NCBI RefSeq assembly: GCF_014198605.1
Contig: NZ_JACIHU010000001.1
Source of the DNA: Rhizobium etli_C
GTDB lineage: Bacteria > Pseudomonadota > Alphaproteobacteria > Rhizobiales > Rhizobiaceae
Direction: 5' to 3' (one strand)
Length of the DNA: 64,000 nt
Positions 1 to 9,366 of this stretch are shown here, piece after piece. The stretch's first letter is position 1. Every line of letters starts with the position of its first letter. A program made the translations under genes and the position numbers. The notes under the pieces are model-generated. The model was not told the origin of the DNA. It made no database searches and worked only from the letters and a program-made list of their open reading frames with translations.

Positions 1-629
1 TCCTTCATCGCGACGAAGGGCAGGAAATCATGGGTTTCGAGCTCATCGCGCGAGACGGTGACGACGGGCAGCTCCAGATGGGAATCGGCAAAACCGCGGC
101 CGTGGCCGGGCATATGCTTCATCACAGGCAGCAGGCCGCCGGCCTTCAGCCCTTCGGCAGCGGCCCGGCCCATGGCGATGACGGTCTCGGGATCGCCGCT
201 ATAGGCGCGGTCGCCGATGACATTGCTGCTGCCTTCGACCGGCACGTCGAGCACCGGCAGGCAATCGACATCGATACCAAGCCTCGAAAGGTCGAAGGCG
301 TGCAGCCGCGACATCGCCCAGGCGGCGCGCAGGCCGAGCGCCGGGTCCCGGCGATAGAGATCGCCGAGCGCCTGGCCAGAGGGATAGCGTGAGAGAATGG
401 GGGGACGGATGCGCTGGACGCGGCCGCCCTCCTGGTCGATCAGCACCGGCGCATGCCAGCCGACACTGTCGCGCAGTTCGGCGACGAGATCGGTGATCTG
501 CGAGGCTTCGGAGATGTTGCGCCCGAAGAGAATGAAGCCCCAGGGCTGTTCGCCCCGAAAGAAGGCCTTCTCTTCGGCTGTGAGGGCAAGGCCGCTGCAG
601 CCAAGGATCATCGCTTTTGATTCGGTCAT
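1..629 (-). CDS. nagZ: Beta-N-acetylhexosaminidase NagZ, 5' part
   Basis: Glycoside hydrolase family 3 enzyme of cytoplasmic peptidoglycan recycling. It removes N-acetylglucosamine from anhydromuropeptides. Only the first ~209 residues lie in the window; the gene runs off the left edge. The visible part carries the family hallmarks: an early ILGCSG strand, LIDQEGGRVQR near residue 63, and the MKHMPGHGRG substrate-binding motif near residue 177. The ATG at 629-627 gives the usual start MTESKAMILG. It follows the SPOR-protein gene on the same strand, but an intrinsic terminator (691-718) lies between them, so it may have its own promoter. The SPOR-nagZ neighbourhood is familiar from rhizobial chromosomes. 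Confidence 0.93.
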   Translation of the reverse strand, partial: MTESKAMILGCSGLALTAEEKAFFRGEQPWGFILFGRNISEASQITDLVAELRDSVGWHAPVLIDQEGGRVQRIRPPILSRYPSGQALGDLYRRDPALGLRAAWAMSRLHAFDLSRLGIDVDCLPVLDVPVEGSSNVIGDRAYSGDPETVIAMGRAAAEGLKAGGLLPVMKHMPGHGRGFADSHLELPVVTVSRDELETHDFLPFVAMK

Positions 630-684
630 ATAGGAATCATAGACCGACCCGGGCCAAATGCGAGCAAGCGCGGGCGCGATGCAC

Positions 685-718
685 AAAAAAGAGCGGCGGG
701 CCGATCGGCCCGCCGCTC
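685..718 (-). terminator. Intrinsic terminator after the SPOR-protein gene
   Basis: A perfect GC-rich inverted repeat (691-718) is followed on the minus strand by six Ts (685-690). It lies 22 bases past the SPOR gene stop and separates that gene from nagZ. Confidence 0.8.
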
Positions 719-739
719 TCATAATTCCGTGACCTGATT

Positions 740-3700
740 TTACTTGGAGATCAGGCAGCTTCCGCCGGCTGCGCGATACTGTTCGCAAAGTGCTGCGGCC
801 TCATCCTTAGAGCCGACCGGGATGCGAACACGGTAGAAAGTACCCTTGCCGGCGATATCGGCCCTGCGGATCTCATGAGCGCGGCCACCCAGCACCCCGG
901 CGAATTTCTTCGAGAGGTTGGCATAGGACTTGTTGGCCTCGTCCTCCGACGGCAGTGACGCGATTTGGAGGCCGTAGCCGCCGGCGGATGCGGCCTGCTG
1001 CGGCTGGGCGGCGGGCGCGGCAGAGGCGACCTGCGTCGGCTGCTGCGCGGGCGTGCGGACATTGCCCTTTTCGGTGACGGTGCCGACGACATTGACGGGC
1101 TGATCGGCCGGGCGGGCAATCGGAACCGGGGCCGTATCGGCGATCGTCGTGGTCTTGACCGGCCGTACCGGCGCATCGGCCGAGGAGGGATTTGCCGTCT
1201 GCGCATCGGCAGTTACGGCAGGCGATCCTTGAGCCGGGGCGGGTTCGACCGGTGCTGCGGAACGCGCATCGGCGGAAGCAACCTCGGCGCTTGCCGGGAA
1301 GCTTGCAGCCGTTCCGCTAACCGGCGGCACGGTCGGGGTCGACGGCGCGGACTGGGCCGTGACCGGCGGTTGGGCAGACGGCACCGGCTGGGCAGACGGC
1401 GTTGTCTGGGCAGACTGTTCCGACGCCTCCGGCTGATCGACGGGCGCAGCCTCCTCGCGGGCGACCAGGGTGCCGTCAGGCTTGACGATCATCGTGCGGA
1501 CCTTGCGCGGCGAAACGGACGGCGTCTTGTCGGCGCCGCTTGCGGGCGTGTCCTCGGCGTTCGCCTGGTTCGGCAGCAGACGCGGATCCTCCGTCTCACC
1601 GACCGCGGTCGGCGTGACCGGATCGCCGGCGGCGGCGTTCTCGTCGTCCTCGGGCAGCGCTTCCGGTGTCAGTGTGCGCTGGACGACATCGACGGGCGCC
1701 TCGTCGGACGACACGAGCGCCTTCTGCTTCGGCTCCTCGGCAGAACCCGCTACGCGGTCGTAAACGGCCTTGTCCTGGTTGGGCACGGTCTTGCCGCCGG
1801 GATTTTCCGGAACGACCTTGACCGGCTCCTTGTCGGCGGTGATCACGCGCGGCTCGCCGGATGCGACAATGCCAAGCCCCTCGCCGTTCCAGACGGAGGA
1901 ATAGACGCCATAACCGACGCCGGCGAAGACCACCAGCACGACAGCCCCGGCAAGCAGCCGGCGCATCGAGCGGGCGCGGCTGAAATCGGCGGCCTGGCTT
2001 GCCGATTCGATGTGGACCTCGGAGGTCTGGCGGCGCTCGACCGGCTCGCGCACACTGCGGCGGAAATCCTCCTCCAGCGCCCGTTCGAAATCATCGAGGC
2101 CGTCGGCAATGGTCGGCTTGACCGGCTTGGCCGCGGCGGCGGTATCACGGGGCGGCGCGGGCATTTCCCGCGGCTTTGCCGGTTCAAAGAAGCTCGCGAT
2201 CTCTGCGTCGAGATCGAAATCGAAATCCGCCGTTTTCGCCACCGGCGCCGGCTGCTCGACCGGCGGCAGCGCCGGCACGTGCATGTCGTCGACAGTCTCG
2301 GGACGTTCCTCCGGATCAGAGATCATCGCCGGATCGAAAGGCAGGTCTTCGGTCGATTCTGCGACGGGCACTTCTGGGGCGGGCGCTTCTGGGGCGGGTG
2401 TCCAGTTGAAAACAGGCGCAGGAGCTACGGCCGGCGGTTCGGCCGCGAAGACCGGTGCGGACTGCGTGGGCGCAGTCGTCTGCTGGGGCGCAGTGGGTGC
2501 CGCCGGCTTCGGCTGCGGTGCAGGCTCGGATGCCTCGGAAAAATCGAGATCGGCAAGTTCCAGCTCGATGCCGGCAAGATCCAGTTCGAAATCGTGGCCG
2601 GCAAAAGGATCGTCAGCCTCGGGCGCGGGCTGCGGCGCCCGGGCATATGGCGTTGCGGCAGGCTGGGGCGCGGTGACCTCGGCAGGCTGAGGCGCAACCG
2701 GCTTTGCCACTTCGGCGACAGGCGCAGGAACGATTTCGACCTGAGCGGACAGGATCGGCGCAGCGACGACCGGCGCAGGCTGAACCGGTGCGGCGGCTAC
2801 TGGGGCGGCCTCGGCGGCGGACTGCGGCGAGACAGGCGCCAGATTGGCGCGCTGCAATACCGGATGCGGCACCGGATAGCGCGAGACGTCGGCCAGCAGA
2901 TCGTCGAGATCGAAAGTGCCGGCAGTGTGCGGAACTTCCGGTACGACTTCGGTCAGGGCGGCATCAGCCTGGATCTCGCCTTCCACAGCGGCGGCGAGAT
3001 CGAAACCGACGTCGGAGCTGAACTCCTCCGGACCTTCCTCGACGTCAAAGAGCTCTTCGGCTTCGGCAGTCTCTTGCGGCGCACTTGCCTCATCGTGACG
3101 ATCGAGCTCGGCGGGAAACCCAAATGACGGCGAAGCGGAGACGAATTCCTCGGCAGGCTCGACAGCGGCGACGGGCGCCGCCTGCTCGACCGCAGGCTGC
3201 GGCTCTACCGCCACAGGATCGGCAAGCGATGATTCAGCCACCGATTCGTCGGCTAGTTCTGCCACCGGCGCGGCGACAGTTTCGGCCGCCGGCTCAACTA
3301 CATCCGCCGGCGGAGCAACCGGCTCCTCGCGTTTCGGCGCGTGGAAATTGGCAAGCGGCAGCCGGATGCTGGCGGCCGACCATTGCGGGGCTTTGGCAGA
3401 CTGCGGCACGGAAGAGACGGGCGCCGCACCGATCGACAATTCGAGCTCTTCGATCAGATCGCGGGCGCCACCGAAGGCGGTTTGGATGGGCGCCTCGGAA
3501 ACGGGATCGATGGAAAGCTGCTGCGGGCCGGCCGGCCAGTCGGCAGCGGCAACGTCCCAATTTCTTGCTGCAGGCTTCGCTGCTTCTTCAGCGACGGCAG
3601 GAGCAACGGAGAGAGGCTCCGGAGCCTGCGGGCTTTCGACAGTAGGGGCGACATCGAGAACGGGCTCGACATAATCTTCGGGCGCAATGCCATCGGAAAT

Positions 3701-3937
3701 CGGCTCTGCCGGGTGGTCGAGCTCTGCGAGCGGACGCGGAGAGTCGTAACGGTCGAACTCGCGGCCGAGCTCATCCTCAAGATTGAAGGCGGGCTCGCGC
3801 CGTGCGGCTTCGCTCACCGTATTCGCTGCAACACGCGGTTCGAAGCCGACGATACGAGCAAGCTCGGCCAACGGATCGTCGTCAGCAAACAGATCGTCTT
3901 TTCCGCGCGTATCATACGCAAGTTGTTTCTCAGCCAT
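740..3937 (-). CDS. Large SPOR-domain membrane protein
   Basis: 1065-residue bitopic inner-membrane protein. Residues 1 to ~655 form a low-complexity Pro/Ala/Glu/Asp-rich cytoplasmic region. A single membrane segment follows at about 660-682 (LLAGAVVLVVFAGVGYG), preceded by RSMRR, then a Pro/Ser/Thr/Ala-rich periplasmic linker. A C-terminal SPOR domain (about 987-1065) starts at GGYGLQIASL and ends in CLISK. SPOR domains bind denuded septal glycan, so a role at the division site or envelope is inferred. I chose ATG 3937 (MAEKQLAYDT) over the in-frame TTG at 3961. The gene starts 62 bases after argS, probably in the dgt-argS transcript. The repetitive composition produces a 720-residue antisense reading frame that I do not believe is a gene. 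Confidence 0.9.
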   Translation of the reverse strand: MAEKQLAYDTRGKDDLFADDDPLAELARIVGFEPRVAANTVSEAARREPAFNLEDELGREFDRYDSPRPLAELDHPAEPISDGIAPEDYVEPVLDVAPTVESPQAPEPLSVAPAVAEEAAKPAARNWDVAAADWPAGPQQLSIDPVSEAPIQTAFGGARDLIEELELSIGAAPVSSVPQSAKAPQWSAASIRLPLANFHAPKREEPVAPPADVVEPAAETVAAPVAELADESVAESSLADPVAVEPQPAVEQAAPVAAVEPAEEFVSASPSFGFPAELDRHDEASAPQETAEAEELFDVEEGPEEFSSDVGFDLAAAVEGEIQADAALTEVVPEVPHTAGTFDLDDLLADVSRYPVPHPVLQRANLAPVSPQSAAEAAPVAAAPVQPAPVVAAPILSAQVEIVPAPVAEVAKPVAPQPAEVTAPQPAATPYARAPQPAPEADDPFAGHDFELDLAGIELELADLDFSEASEPAPQPKPAAPTAPQQTTAPTQSAPVFAAEPPAVAPAPVFNWTPAPEAPAPEVPVAESTEDLPFDPAMISDPEERPETVDDMHVPALPPVEQPAPVAKTADFDFDLDAEIASFFEPAKPREMPAPPRDTAAAAKPVKPTIADGLDDFERALEEDFRRSVREPVERRQTSEVHIESASQAADFSRARSMRRLLAGAVVLVVFAGVGYGVYSSVWNGEGLGIVASGEPRVITADKEPVKVVPENPGGKTVPNQDKAVYDRVAGSAEEPKQKALVSSDEAPVDVVQRTLTPEALPEDDENAAAGDPVTPTAVGETEDPRLLPNQANAEDTPASGADKTPSVSPRKVRTMIVKPDGTLVAREEAAPVDQPEASEQSAQTTPSAQPVPSAQPPVTAQSAPSTPTVPPVSGTAASFPASAEVASADARSAAPVEPAPAQGSPAVTADAQTANPSSADAPVRPVKTTTIADTAPVPIARPADQPVNVVGTVTEKGNVRTPAQQPTQVASAAPAAQPQQAASAGGYGLQIASLPSEDEANKSYANLSKKFAGVLGGRAHEIRRADIAGKGTFYRVRIPVGSKDEAAALCEQYRAAGGSCLISK

Positions 3938-3998
3938 GCCTATCCCACTCGCAAACGCCAACGCTCAAATGCCAGCGCATTGTGGGGAAATGGTGACG

Positions 3999-5756
3999 TT
4001 ATCGCATTTCGTCAGGTGCGGCAGTGCCTGTAATGGCAAGTCCCGACTTCAAAACCGACGCGACGGCGTACACCAGCCCAAGTCTGGCAATACTTGATTC
4101 TCGGTTTTTATCATTAACAAATCGTAATTCCGTCTGATCTTTACCTTTGTTCCAGTGCGCGTGGAAGGAACTGGCGAGGTCGTAGAGGTAAAAAGCGATG
4201 CGATGCGGCTCCTGCGACTGGGCCGCCGCTTCGACGATACGCGGGAATTCGGCAAGCTTGGCGACCAGCTGCAATTCGGCCGGATCGCCAATGCCAGCAA
4301 CGGCTTTCGCAAGATCGTCAGACGAAAGATCGAGGCCGGGGAAAGCCTCCCTCGCCTGCCGGAAGACCGACATGCAGCGGGCGTGCGCATACTGCACGTA
4401 AAAAACCGGATTGTCCTTCGATTGCTCCGTCACTTTGGCGAAATCGAAGTCCAGCGGTTCGGAATTCTTGCGGTAAAGCATCATGAAGCGGACCGAATCA
4501 CGGCCGACTTCCTCGACGACGTCCCGAAGCGTGACAAAATCGCCAGAGCGTTTCGACATCTTCACCGGCTCGCCGTTGCGATAGAGCTTGACGAGCTGGC
4601 AGAGCAGCACCGTCAGCTTCGCCTTGCCGTCCGAAACGCCACGCGCAACCGCTTCCAGGCGCTTGACGTAACCGCCGTGGTCGGCGCCGAGCACATAGAT
4701 CATCTCGTCGAAACCGCGGTCGAACTTGTTCTTGAAGTAGGCGACATCAGCGGCGAAATAGGTGTAGGAGCCGTCCGACTTGATCAGCGGCCGGTCCATG
4801 TCGTCGCCCACCTCGGTCGAGCGGAACAGCGTCTGTTCGCGATCTTCCCAATCCTCAGGCAACTGGCCCTTCGGCGGCGGCAACGTGCCCTTGTAGACGT
4901 AACCCTTGAAGGTCAGGTCGTTGATCGCCGTGCGGATCGCGGCCGCACCATTGGCATGCAAGGTGCGTTCCGAGAAGAAGATATCGTGATGGACGTTCAG
5001 CGCCGCCAGATCCTCCCGGATCATCACCATCATCGCGCTGATGGTGCGATCCTTGACGATCGGCATCCATTGCTCTTCCGGCATGTTGTGCAGCCGCACG
5101 CCGTAATCGGCGGCAAGCGACTGGCCGACGGGCACGAGATAATCGCCGGGATAGAGACCCGAGGGGATTTCGCCGATCCGTTCCCCGAGCGCTTCGCGGT
5201 AACGCAGGAAGACCGAGCGGGCGAGCACGTCGATCTGCGAGCCGGCGTCGTTGATGTAATATTCCTTCTCGACGCCGTAACCGGCAAAAGCGAGCAGGTT
5301 GGCGAGCGCGTCGCCGACAACGGCGCCGCGGCAATGGCCGACATGCATCGGGCCGGTCGGATTGGCCGAGACATATTCGACATTGACCTTGCGGCCTGCA
5401 CCGAGGGTCGAGCGGCCGTAGTCGGTGCCGGAGGCGATCATCGAGGCGAGCAGCCGCTGCCAATAACCGACGGCCAGACGGATGTTGATGAAGCCGGGAC
5501 CGGCGACCGAGACATCGGCGACGTCGGCATCCTCTTTGAGCTTGGCGATGATGACATCGGCAAGCGCGCGAGGATTGGACCCGAGCGGCTTTGCCAGGAC
5601 CATCGCGGCGTTGGTCGCAACATCGCCATGGCTCGCATCGCGCGGCGGCTCGACGGTGATGCGGCCGAAATCGAGCTCGGATCGCTTTTCCCTGACCAGA
5701 TCGATCTGTTCAAGGGCGGTTTTGATCCTGGCTTCGAAGTCGGTAAAAAGGTTCAT
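3999..5756 (-). CDS. argS: Arginyl-tRNA synthetase
   Basis: Class I aminoacyl-tRNA synthetase, 585 residues, charging tRNA-Arg in the cytoplasm. The N-terminal Add-1 domain begins MNLFTDFEARI. The HIGH signature appears as HVGH near residue 138 (NPTGPMHVGHCRG), and the KMSK signature as VKMSKRSGDF near residue 400. The C-terminal anticodon-binding DALR domain is present (VQYAHARC...). Length and motifs are normal. The ATG at 5756 lies 63 bases after the dgt stop, so dgt, argS and the SPOR gene are probably co-transcribed. Confidence 0.98.
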   Translation of the reverse strand: MNLFTDFEARIKTALEQIDLVREKRSELDFGRITVEPPRDASHGDVATNAAMVLAKPLGSNPRALADVIIAKLKEDADVADVSVAGPGFINIRLAVGYWQRLLASMIASGTDYGRSTLGAGRKVNVEYVSANPTGPMHVGHCRGAVVGDALANLLAFAGYGVEKEYYINDAGSQIDVLARSVFLRYREALGERIGEIPSGLYPGDYLVPVGQSLAADYGVRLHNMPEEQWMPIVKDRTISAMMVMIREDLAALNVHHDIFFSERTLHANGAAAIRTAINDLTFKGYVYKGTLPPPKGQLPEDWEDREQTLFRSTEVGDDMDRPLIKSDGSYTYFAADVAYFKNKFDRGFDEMIYVLGADHGGYVKRLEAVARGVSDGKAKLTVLLCQLVKLYRNGEPVKMSKRSGDFVTLRDVVEEVGRDSVRFMMLYRKNSEPLDFDFAKVTEQSKDNPVFYVQYAHARCMSVFRQAREAFPGLDLSSDDLAKAVAGIGDPAELQLVAKLAEFPRIVEAAAQSQEPHRIAFYLYDLASSFHAHWNKGKDQTELRFVNDKNRESSIARLGLVYAVASVLKSGLAITGTAAPDEMR

Positions 5757-5819
5757 CGCACTCTTCCATGCATAGGCTGTGCCAAAGGCGCAAATCGGCC
5801 TTCGGCGGGCGACCGCTGC

Positions 5820-7037
5820 CTATCGCAAATCCGGAGTGTGGTCAAACAATCGCCTGTGGGCACTGATTGCGTATGTGTCGGTCATGCCGGCCAGATAGTC
5901 GCCGACATGGCGGGCCTTCGGCGCATCGGCGAGGCCGGCGATATGATCGACCCAGTAATGGCTTTGCATCTCCTTGGGGCTGGCCATGTAGGCGCCGAAA
6001 AGATCGGTGACGATCTGGGCAGCGCCGGCGCGGATACGCATGATATCGGGATTGCGGTAGATGCGTTTGAAGAGCATCGCCTTGATTTGCCTGTCGGTTT
6101 CGGCCATCGCGTCGGAGAAGGTGGCGATAACCCGGTCGGCAGCGCGAATGTCACCTGCGCTCTCAGGGCGAAGAAGTGAAAGACGCTGCTGCGCGACGCC
6201 GATTACGTCTTCGACCATACGGGTGATCTGCCGGCGCATGATCTCGTGAGTGAAGCGGCTCGGCTCCAGATGCGGATATCGCGCCCTCACCTCGGCCATC
6301 AGCCCGGCCAGAAACGGGATTTCCTCCAGCATGTCGAACGTCAGGTAGCCGGAGCGCAGGCCGTCATCGATATCGTGGGTATTATAGGCGATATCGTCGG
6401 CGATCGCCGCGACCTGGGCCTCGAGGCTGGCGTAGGTTGCAAGCTCGAGATCGTGCAGTTCGCAATAATCGAGGATCGGCTGCGGAACCGGGCCGCGTGT
6501 GCCGACACCATCCGGCGTCAGCAGCGGACCATTGTGCTTGACGAGGCCTTCGAGACTTTCCCACGTCAGGTTGATGCCGTCGAATTCGGCATAACGCCGC
6601 TCCAGCTTCGTCACGATGCGCAGCGATTGGGCATTGTGGTCGAAGCCGCCATAGGGCAGCAGCACCTCGTGCAATGCGTCCTCGCCGGTATGGCCGAACG
6701 GCGTGTGGCCGAAGTCGTGCACGAGCGCCACGCCCTCGGCCAGATCCTCGTCGAGTTTCAGGGCGCGGGCGAGCGCGCGGGCGATCTGCGCCACCTCGAT
6801 CGTATGCGTCAGCCGAGTGCGGTAGTGATCGCCATCCTGGGCGATGAAGACCTGAGTCTTGTGCTTCAGCCGGCGGAAAGCCGTCGTGTGGACGATGCGG
6901 TCGCGGTCGCGCTGAAAATCGGATCGCGTCGGACTTTCATCCTCCCGGTAGAGGCGCCCGCGCGTCGTCCAGGGGTCCGCCGCATAGACCGCTCTTTCGC
7001 TGTTGCCGAAACCCAAAGCCCGCCTGTCAACCGTCAT
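5820..7037 (-). CDS. dgt: dGTP triphosphohydrolase-like HD-domain protein
   Basis: 405-residue member of the type 2 dGTPase family, which hydrolyses dNTPs to nucleoside plus triphosphate. The HD metal site is clear: RLTHTIEVAQ gives the first histidine, ALVHDFGHTPFGH near residue 105 gives the HD pair and following histidines, and DDIAYNTHDIDDG supplies the last aspartate. RTRLTHT and FRRLKHKTQVF are typical of the bacterial family. ATG 7037 (MTVDRRALGFG) fits homologue length. It is divergent from erpA across 220 bases and heads the argS-SPOR group. The annotation rule name is deoxyguanosinetriphosphate triphosphohydrolase-like; real substrate preference cannot be read from sequence. Confidence 0.95.
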   Translation of the reverse strand: MTVDRRALGFGNSERAVYAADPWTTRGRLYREDESPTRSDFQRDRDRIVHTTAFRRLKHKTQVFIAQDGDHYRTRLTHTIEVAQIARALARALKLDEDLAEGVALVHDFGHTPFGHTGEDALHEVLLPYGGFDHNAQSLRIVTKLERRYAEFDGINLTWESLEGLVKHNGPLLTPDGVGTRGPVPQPILDYCELHDLELATYASLEAQVAAIADDIAYNTHDIDDGLRSGYLTFDMLEEIPFLAGLMAEVRARYPHLEPSRFTHEIMRRQITRMVEDVIGVAQQRLSLLRPESAGDIRAADRVIATFSDAMAETDRQIKAMLFKRIYRNPDIMRIRAGAAQIVTDLFGAYMASPKEMQSHYWVDHIAGLADAPKARHVGDYLAGMTDTYAISAHRRLFDHTPDLR

Positions 7038-7257
7038 TCTTCACCGTCATTCTGCCTGTTGCCGCATCTGCCCATTGACGCCGCTTTGCCCTGTTCATAC
7101 CTATAGCCCGACGAAACGACAAAGAGGCGCCCGCCGACCGTTTCGCACATCATGGCCTTTTTGCGAAGATCATGGTAAGTTCTTTTGATATCAGGCATTT
7201 GAACATTTCAGTGCCAAAACCCATTCTCTCCGGATCTTGACCCCGGCAGGAGGAAAC

Positions 7258-7590
7258 ATGACGGATACGAGTGTAACCCTTTCAGATGCCGCGGCAAAGC
7301 GTATCGCTGCGATCATCGGCGCGGAGGCCGGCAAGAGCGCGTTGCGCGTTTCGGTCGAAGGCGGTGGCTGTTCGGGCTTTTCCTATAAGTTCGACCTCGC
7401 CGACAGCGCGGGCGACGATGACATCATCGTCGAAAAGAACGACGCGAAAGTGCTGATCGACAGCCTGTCGCTCGTCTATATGGCGGGCTCGGAGATCGAC
7501 TTCGTCGACAATCTGCTTGGTCAATCCTTCCAGATCAAGAACCCTAATGCCGTGGCAAGCTGCGGCTGCGGCACCAGCTTCTCGATCTGA
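7258..7590 (+). CDS. erpA: Iron-sulfur cluster insertion protein ErpA
   Basis: 110-residue A-type Fe-S carrier that passes clusters to apo-enzymes. The three cluster-ligating cysteines are Cys38 (GGGCSGF), Cys102 and Cys104 (SCGCGTSF), in the standard C-x(63)-C-x-C arrangement. The start is the ATG at 7258, preceded by a strong AGGAGG-type ribosome-binding site at about 7248-7253; the in-frame TTG 21 bases upstream is not needed. It is divergent from dgt and followed by an intrinsic terminator, so probably monocistronic. Confidence 0.95.
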   Translation: MTDTSVTLSDAAAKRIAAIIGAEAGKSALRVSVEGGGCSGFSYKFDLADSAGDDDIIVEKNDAKVLIDSLSLVYMAGSEIDFVDNLLGQSFQIKNPNAVASCGCGTSFSI

Positions 7591-7619
7591 CCTTCCAGAA
7601 ACATTTCGCTGTGCGAACG

Positions 7620-7650
7620 AACCGGCCGAAGAAGCGCTTCCGGCCGGTTT
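7620..7650 (+). terminator. Probable terminator after erpA
   Basis: An imperfect hairpin with arms AACCGGCC and GGCCGGTT, extended by GAAG/CTTC with one bulged C, ends in TTT. It lies 29 bases past the erpA stop. Confidence 0.6.
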
Positions 7651-7715
7651 ATCGTCTTGTCCTGTTGTGAAAGAACACGATAAAAGAAGCGCACGCAGCG
7701 AAACAGGACGAAGAG

Positions 7716-8507
7716 ATGAAGATCGCGACTTGGAACATCAACGGCGTCAAGGCGCGCATCGACAATCTGACGCAATGGCTCAAGGATTCCGATCCCGATA
7801 TCGTCTGCCTGCAGGAGATCAAGACGATCGACGAAGGCTTTCCCAGGCTGGAGATCGAGGCGCTCGGCTATCACGTCGAGACGCACGGCCAGAAGGGCTT
7901 CAACGGTGTGGCGATCCTCTCCAAGACTTCGCCTTCCGAAGTCAACCGCGGCCTGCCCGGTGATGCGCTGGACGAACAATCCCGTTTCCTCGAGGCGGTG
8001 TTCACACTGCCGGACACGCGCATTCTGCGCGTCTGCTGCATCTATCTGCCGAACGGCAATCCGGTCGACACGGAGAAATATCCCTACAAGCTCGCCTGGA
8101 TGGAGCGGCTGCGGATGTTTGCGGCCGAGCGCCTCGCCTATGAGGAGATTCTGGTGCTTGCCGGCGATTACAACGTCATCCCCGAGCCGCACGACTGCTT
8201 CGACCCCAAGGTCTGGGAAAGCGATGCGCTGTTTCTGCCGCAGACGCGGGAGGCATTCCGCAGGCTCGAAAATCTCGGGCTGACCGATGCGGTGCGCGCG
8301 ACGACGGATGCGACGCGGCTCTATTCATTCTGGGACTATCAGGCGGGTGCGTGGCCAAAGAATAACGGCATCCGCATCGACCACCTGCTGCTATCGCCAG
8401 AGGCTGCCGACCGAATGACGTCGGCGGCGATCGAAAAACATGTGCGGGCCTGGGAAAAGCCGTCAGACCACGTGCCTGTCGTCGCCTATTTCGATTTTGC
8501 AGCCTGA
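7716..8507 (+). CDS. xthA: Exodeoxyribonuclease III
   Basis: 263-residue exonuclease/endonuclease/phosphatase-family enzyme of base excision repair: AP endonuclease and 3'-5' exonuclease. Visible active-site motifs are WNINGVKAR at the N-terminus, CLQEIK with the metal-binding Glu near residue 34, LAGDYNVIP with catalytic Asp/Asn, and the C-terminal SDHVPVVA with catalytic Asp-His. ATG 7716 is preceded by AGGACGAAGAG. It converges on exoR with 61 bases between stop codons. Confidence 0.96.
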   Translation: MKIATWNINGVKARIDNLTQWLKDSDPDIVCLQEIKTIDEGFPRLEIEALGYHVETHGQKGFNGVAILSKTSPSEVNRGLPGDALDEQSRFLEAVFTLPDTRILRVCCIYLPNGNPVDTEKYPYKLAWMERLRMFAAERLAYEEILVLAGDYNVIPEPHDCFDPKVWESDALFLPQTREAFRRLENLGLTDAVRATTDATRLYSFWDYQAGAWPKNNGIRIDHLLLSPEAADRMTSAAIEKHVRAWEKPSDHVPVVAYFDFAA

Positions 8508-8568
8508 CATCTGCAGCCCATAGCACCGCGTCACTGCAAACGCGCGACAGGGCGCTGCATGGCGGGCT

Positions 8569-9366
8569 TCAGTCGTCGGAGCCGCTCGCGATGGCGTGCG
8601 AGAGCGATACGGCTGTGCGCCGGTCGGCCTCGTTCGCAACCGAGAAAGCCTGCTCCTGCAGCGCTTCCATCCAGCCGCAGTCTTTCGGTTTGCAGCGGTC
8701 GAGAGCAGCGGTCATCAGCGCGAGACCGCGGGCCGACTGGCCTTCGTCGAAGAGAATATTTCCGAAAACCGCCATGGCGCCGGGATGGCCACTCTTGCGC
8801 GCCTGGTTCAACCACTTCTTCGCCTGCTGCGGGCTGGCATTGCCGCCCTCGCCGGCCAGCATCATCTGCGCCAGCTGGAACTGCGCCTCGGGAACGCCAA
8901 AGGTGGAGGCCACCTGGAAATAAAGCTGGCGTGCCTGGGTGAGATCGATCTTGACCGGGCTGCCCGATATGCCGTGCTTGTAGTAATTGGCGAGCGAGAG
9001 AAGCGCGTTGACGAAGAAGCCGGTGTCTTCCGAGCCGGGTTCGACACCCTGCTGGGCAATCTCACTGTAGATCTTGAAGGCTTCGAAATCATCCTGGGTC
9101 ACGCCGTCGCCGTCGGCATACATATTGGCGAGTGCCCAGCGCGAACCGGTATGGCCTTTTTCGGCGGCGTATTTGTAAGCTTCGACCGCCTCCTCCTTCT
9201 GTCCGTTTTTATAGGCCTTGAAGCCGAACTTGAAGAGGTCGAAAGGACCGGACTCCTTGCTGACGTCGCTTTTGATGTCGAAAGCGCGAACCGGGCCGGA
9301 CATTGCCAACGCGATCCCTAAGCCCATCAGCATGAATTTGAACAATTTGAACTCGGACGTTACCAT
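8569..9366 (-). CDS. exoR: Exopolysaccharide regulator ExoR (Sel1-repeat periplasmic protein)
   Basis: 265-residue periplasmic protein, closely matching my recollection of Sinorhizobium ExoR (268 residues). In Sinorhizobium and Agrobacterium, ExoR inhibits the sensor kinase ExoS/ChvG of the ExoS-ChvI pathway and so controls exopolysaccharide, motility and invasion; acid-induced proteolysis relieves it. Visible here are a signal peptide (FKFMLMGLGIALAMSGPVRA), the block SKESGPFDLFKFGFKAYKNG after cleavage, and several Sel1/TPR-like helical repeats (YKYAAEKGHTGSRWALANMY, and a later repeat with ARQLYFQVASTFGVPEAQFQ). I chose ATG 9366 (MVTSEFKLFKF); an in-frame upstream codon at 9435 would add an unlikely 23-residue extension before the signal peptide. 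It is a single gene with 680 bases of non-coding DNA upstream. Confidence 0.93.
   Translation of the reverse strand: MVTSEFKLFKFMLMGLGIALAMSGPVRAFDIKSDVSKESGPFDLFKFGFKAYKNGQKEEAVEAYKYAAEKGHTGSRWALANMYADGDGVTQDDFEAFKIYSEIAQQGVEPGSEDTGFFVNALLSLANYYKHGISGSPVKIDLTQARQLYFQVASTFGVPEAQFQLAQMMLAGEGGNASPQQAKKWLNQARKSGHPGAMAVFGNILFDEGQSARGLALMTAALDRCKPKDCGWMEALQEQAFSVANEADRRTAVSLSHAIASGSDD

Noticed and set aside
965..3127. 720-codon plus-strand open frame opposite the SPOR-protein gene
   Set aside because: Arg/Gly-rich nonsense translation with no motif or ribosome-binding site; a composition shadow of the low-complexity gene.
4155..6179. 674-codon plus-strand open frame opposite argS and dgt
   Set aside because: Spans two well-defined genes on the other strand, including their spacer; a shadow.
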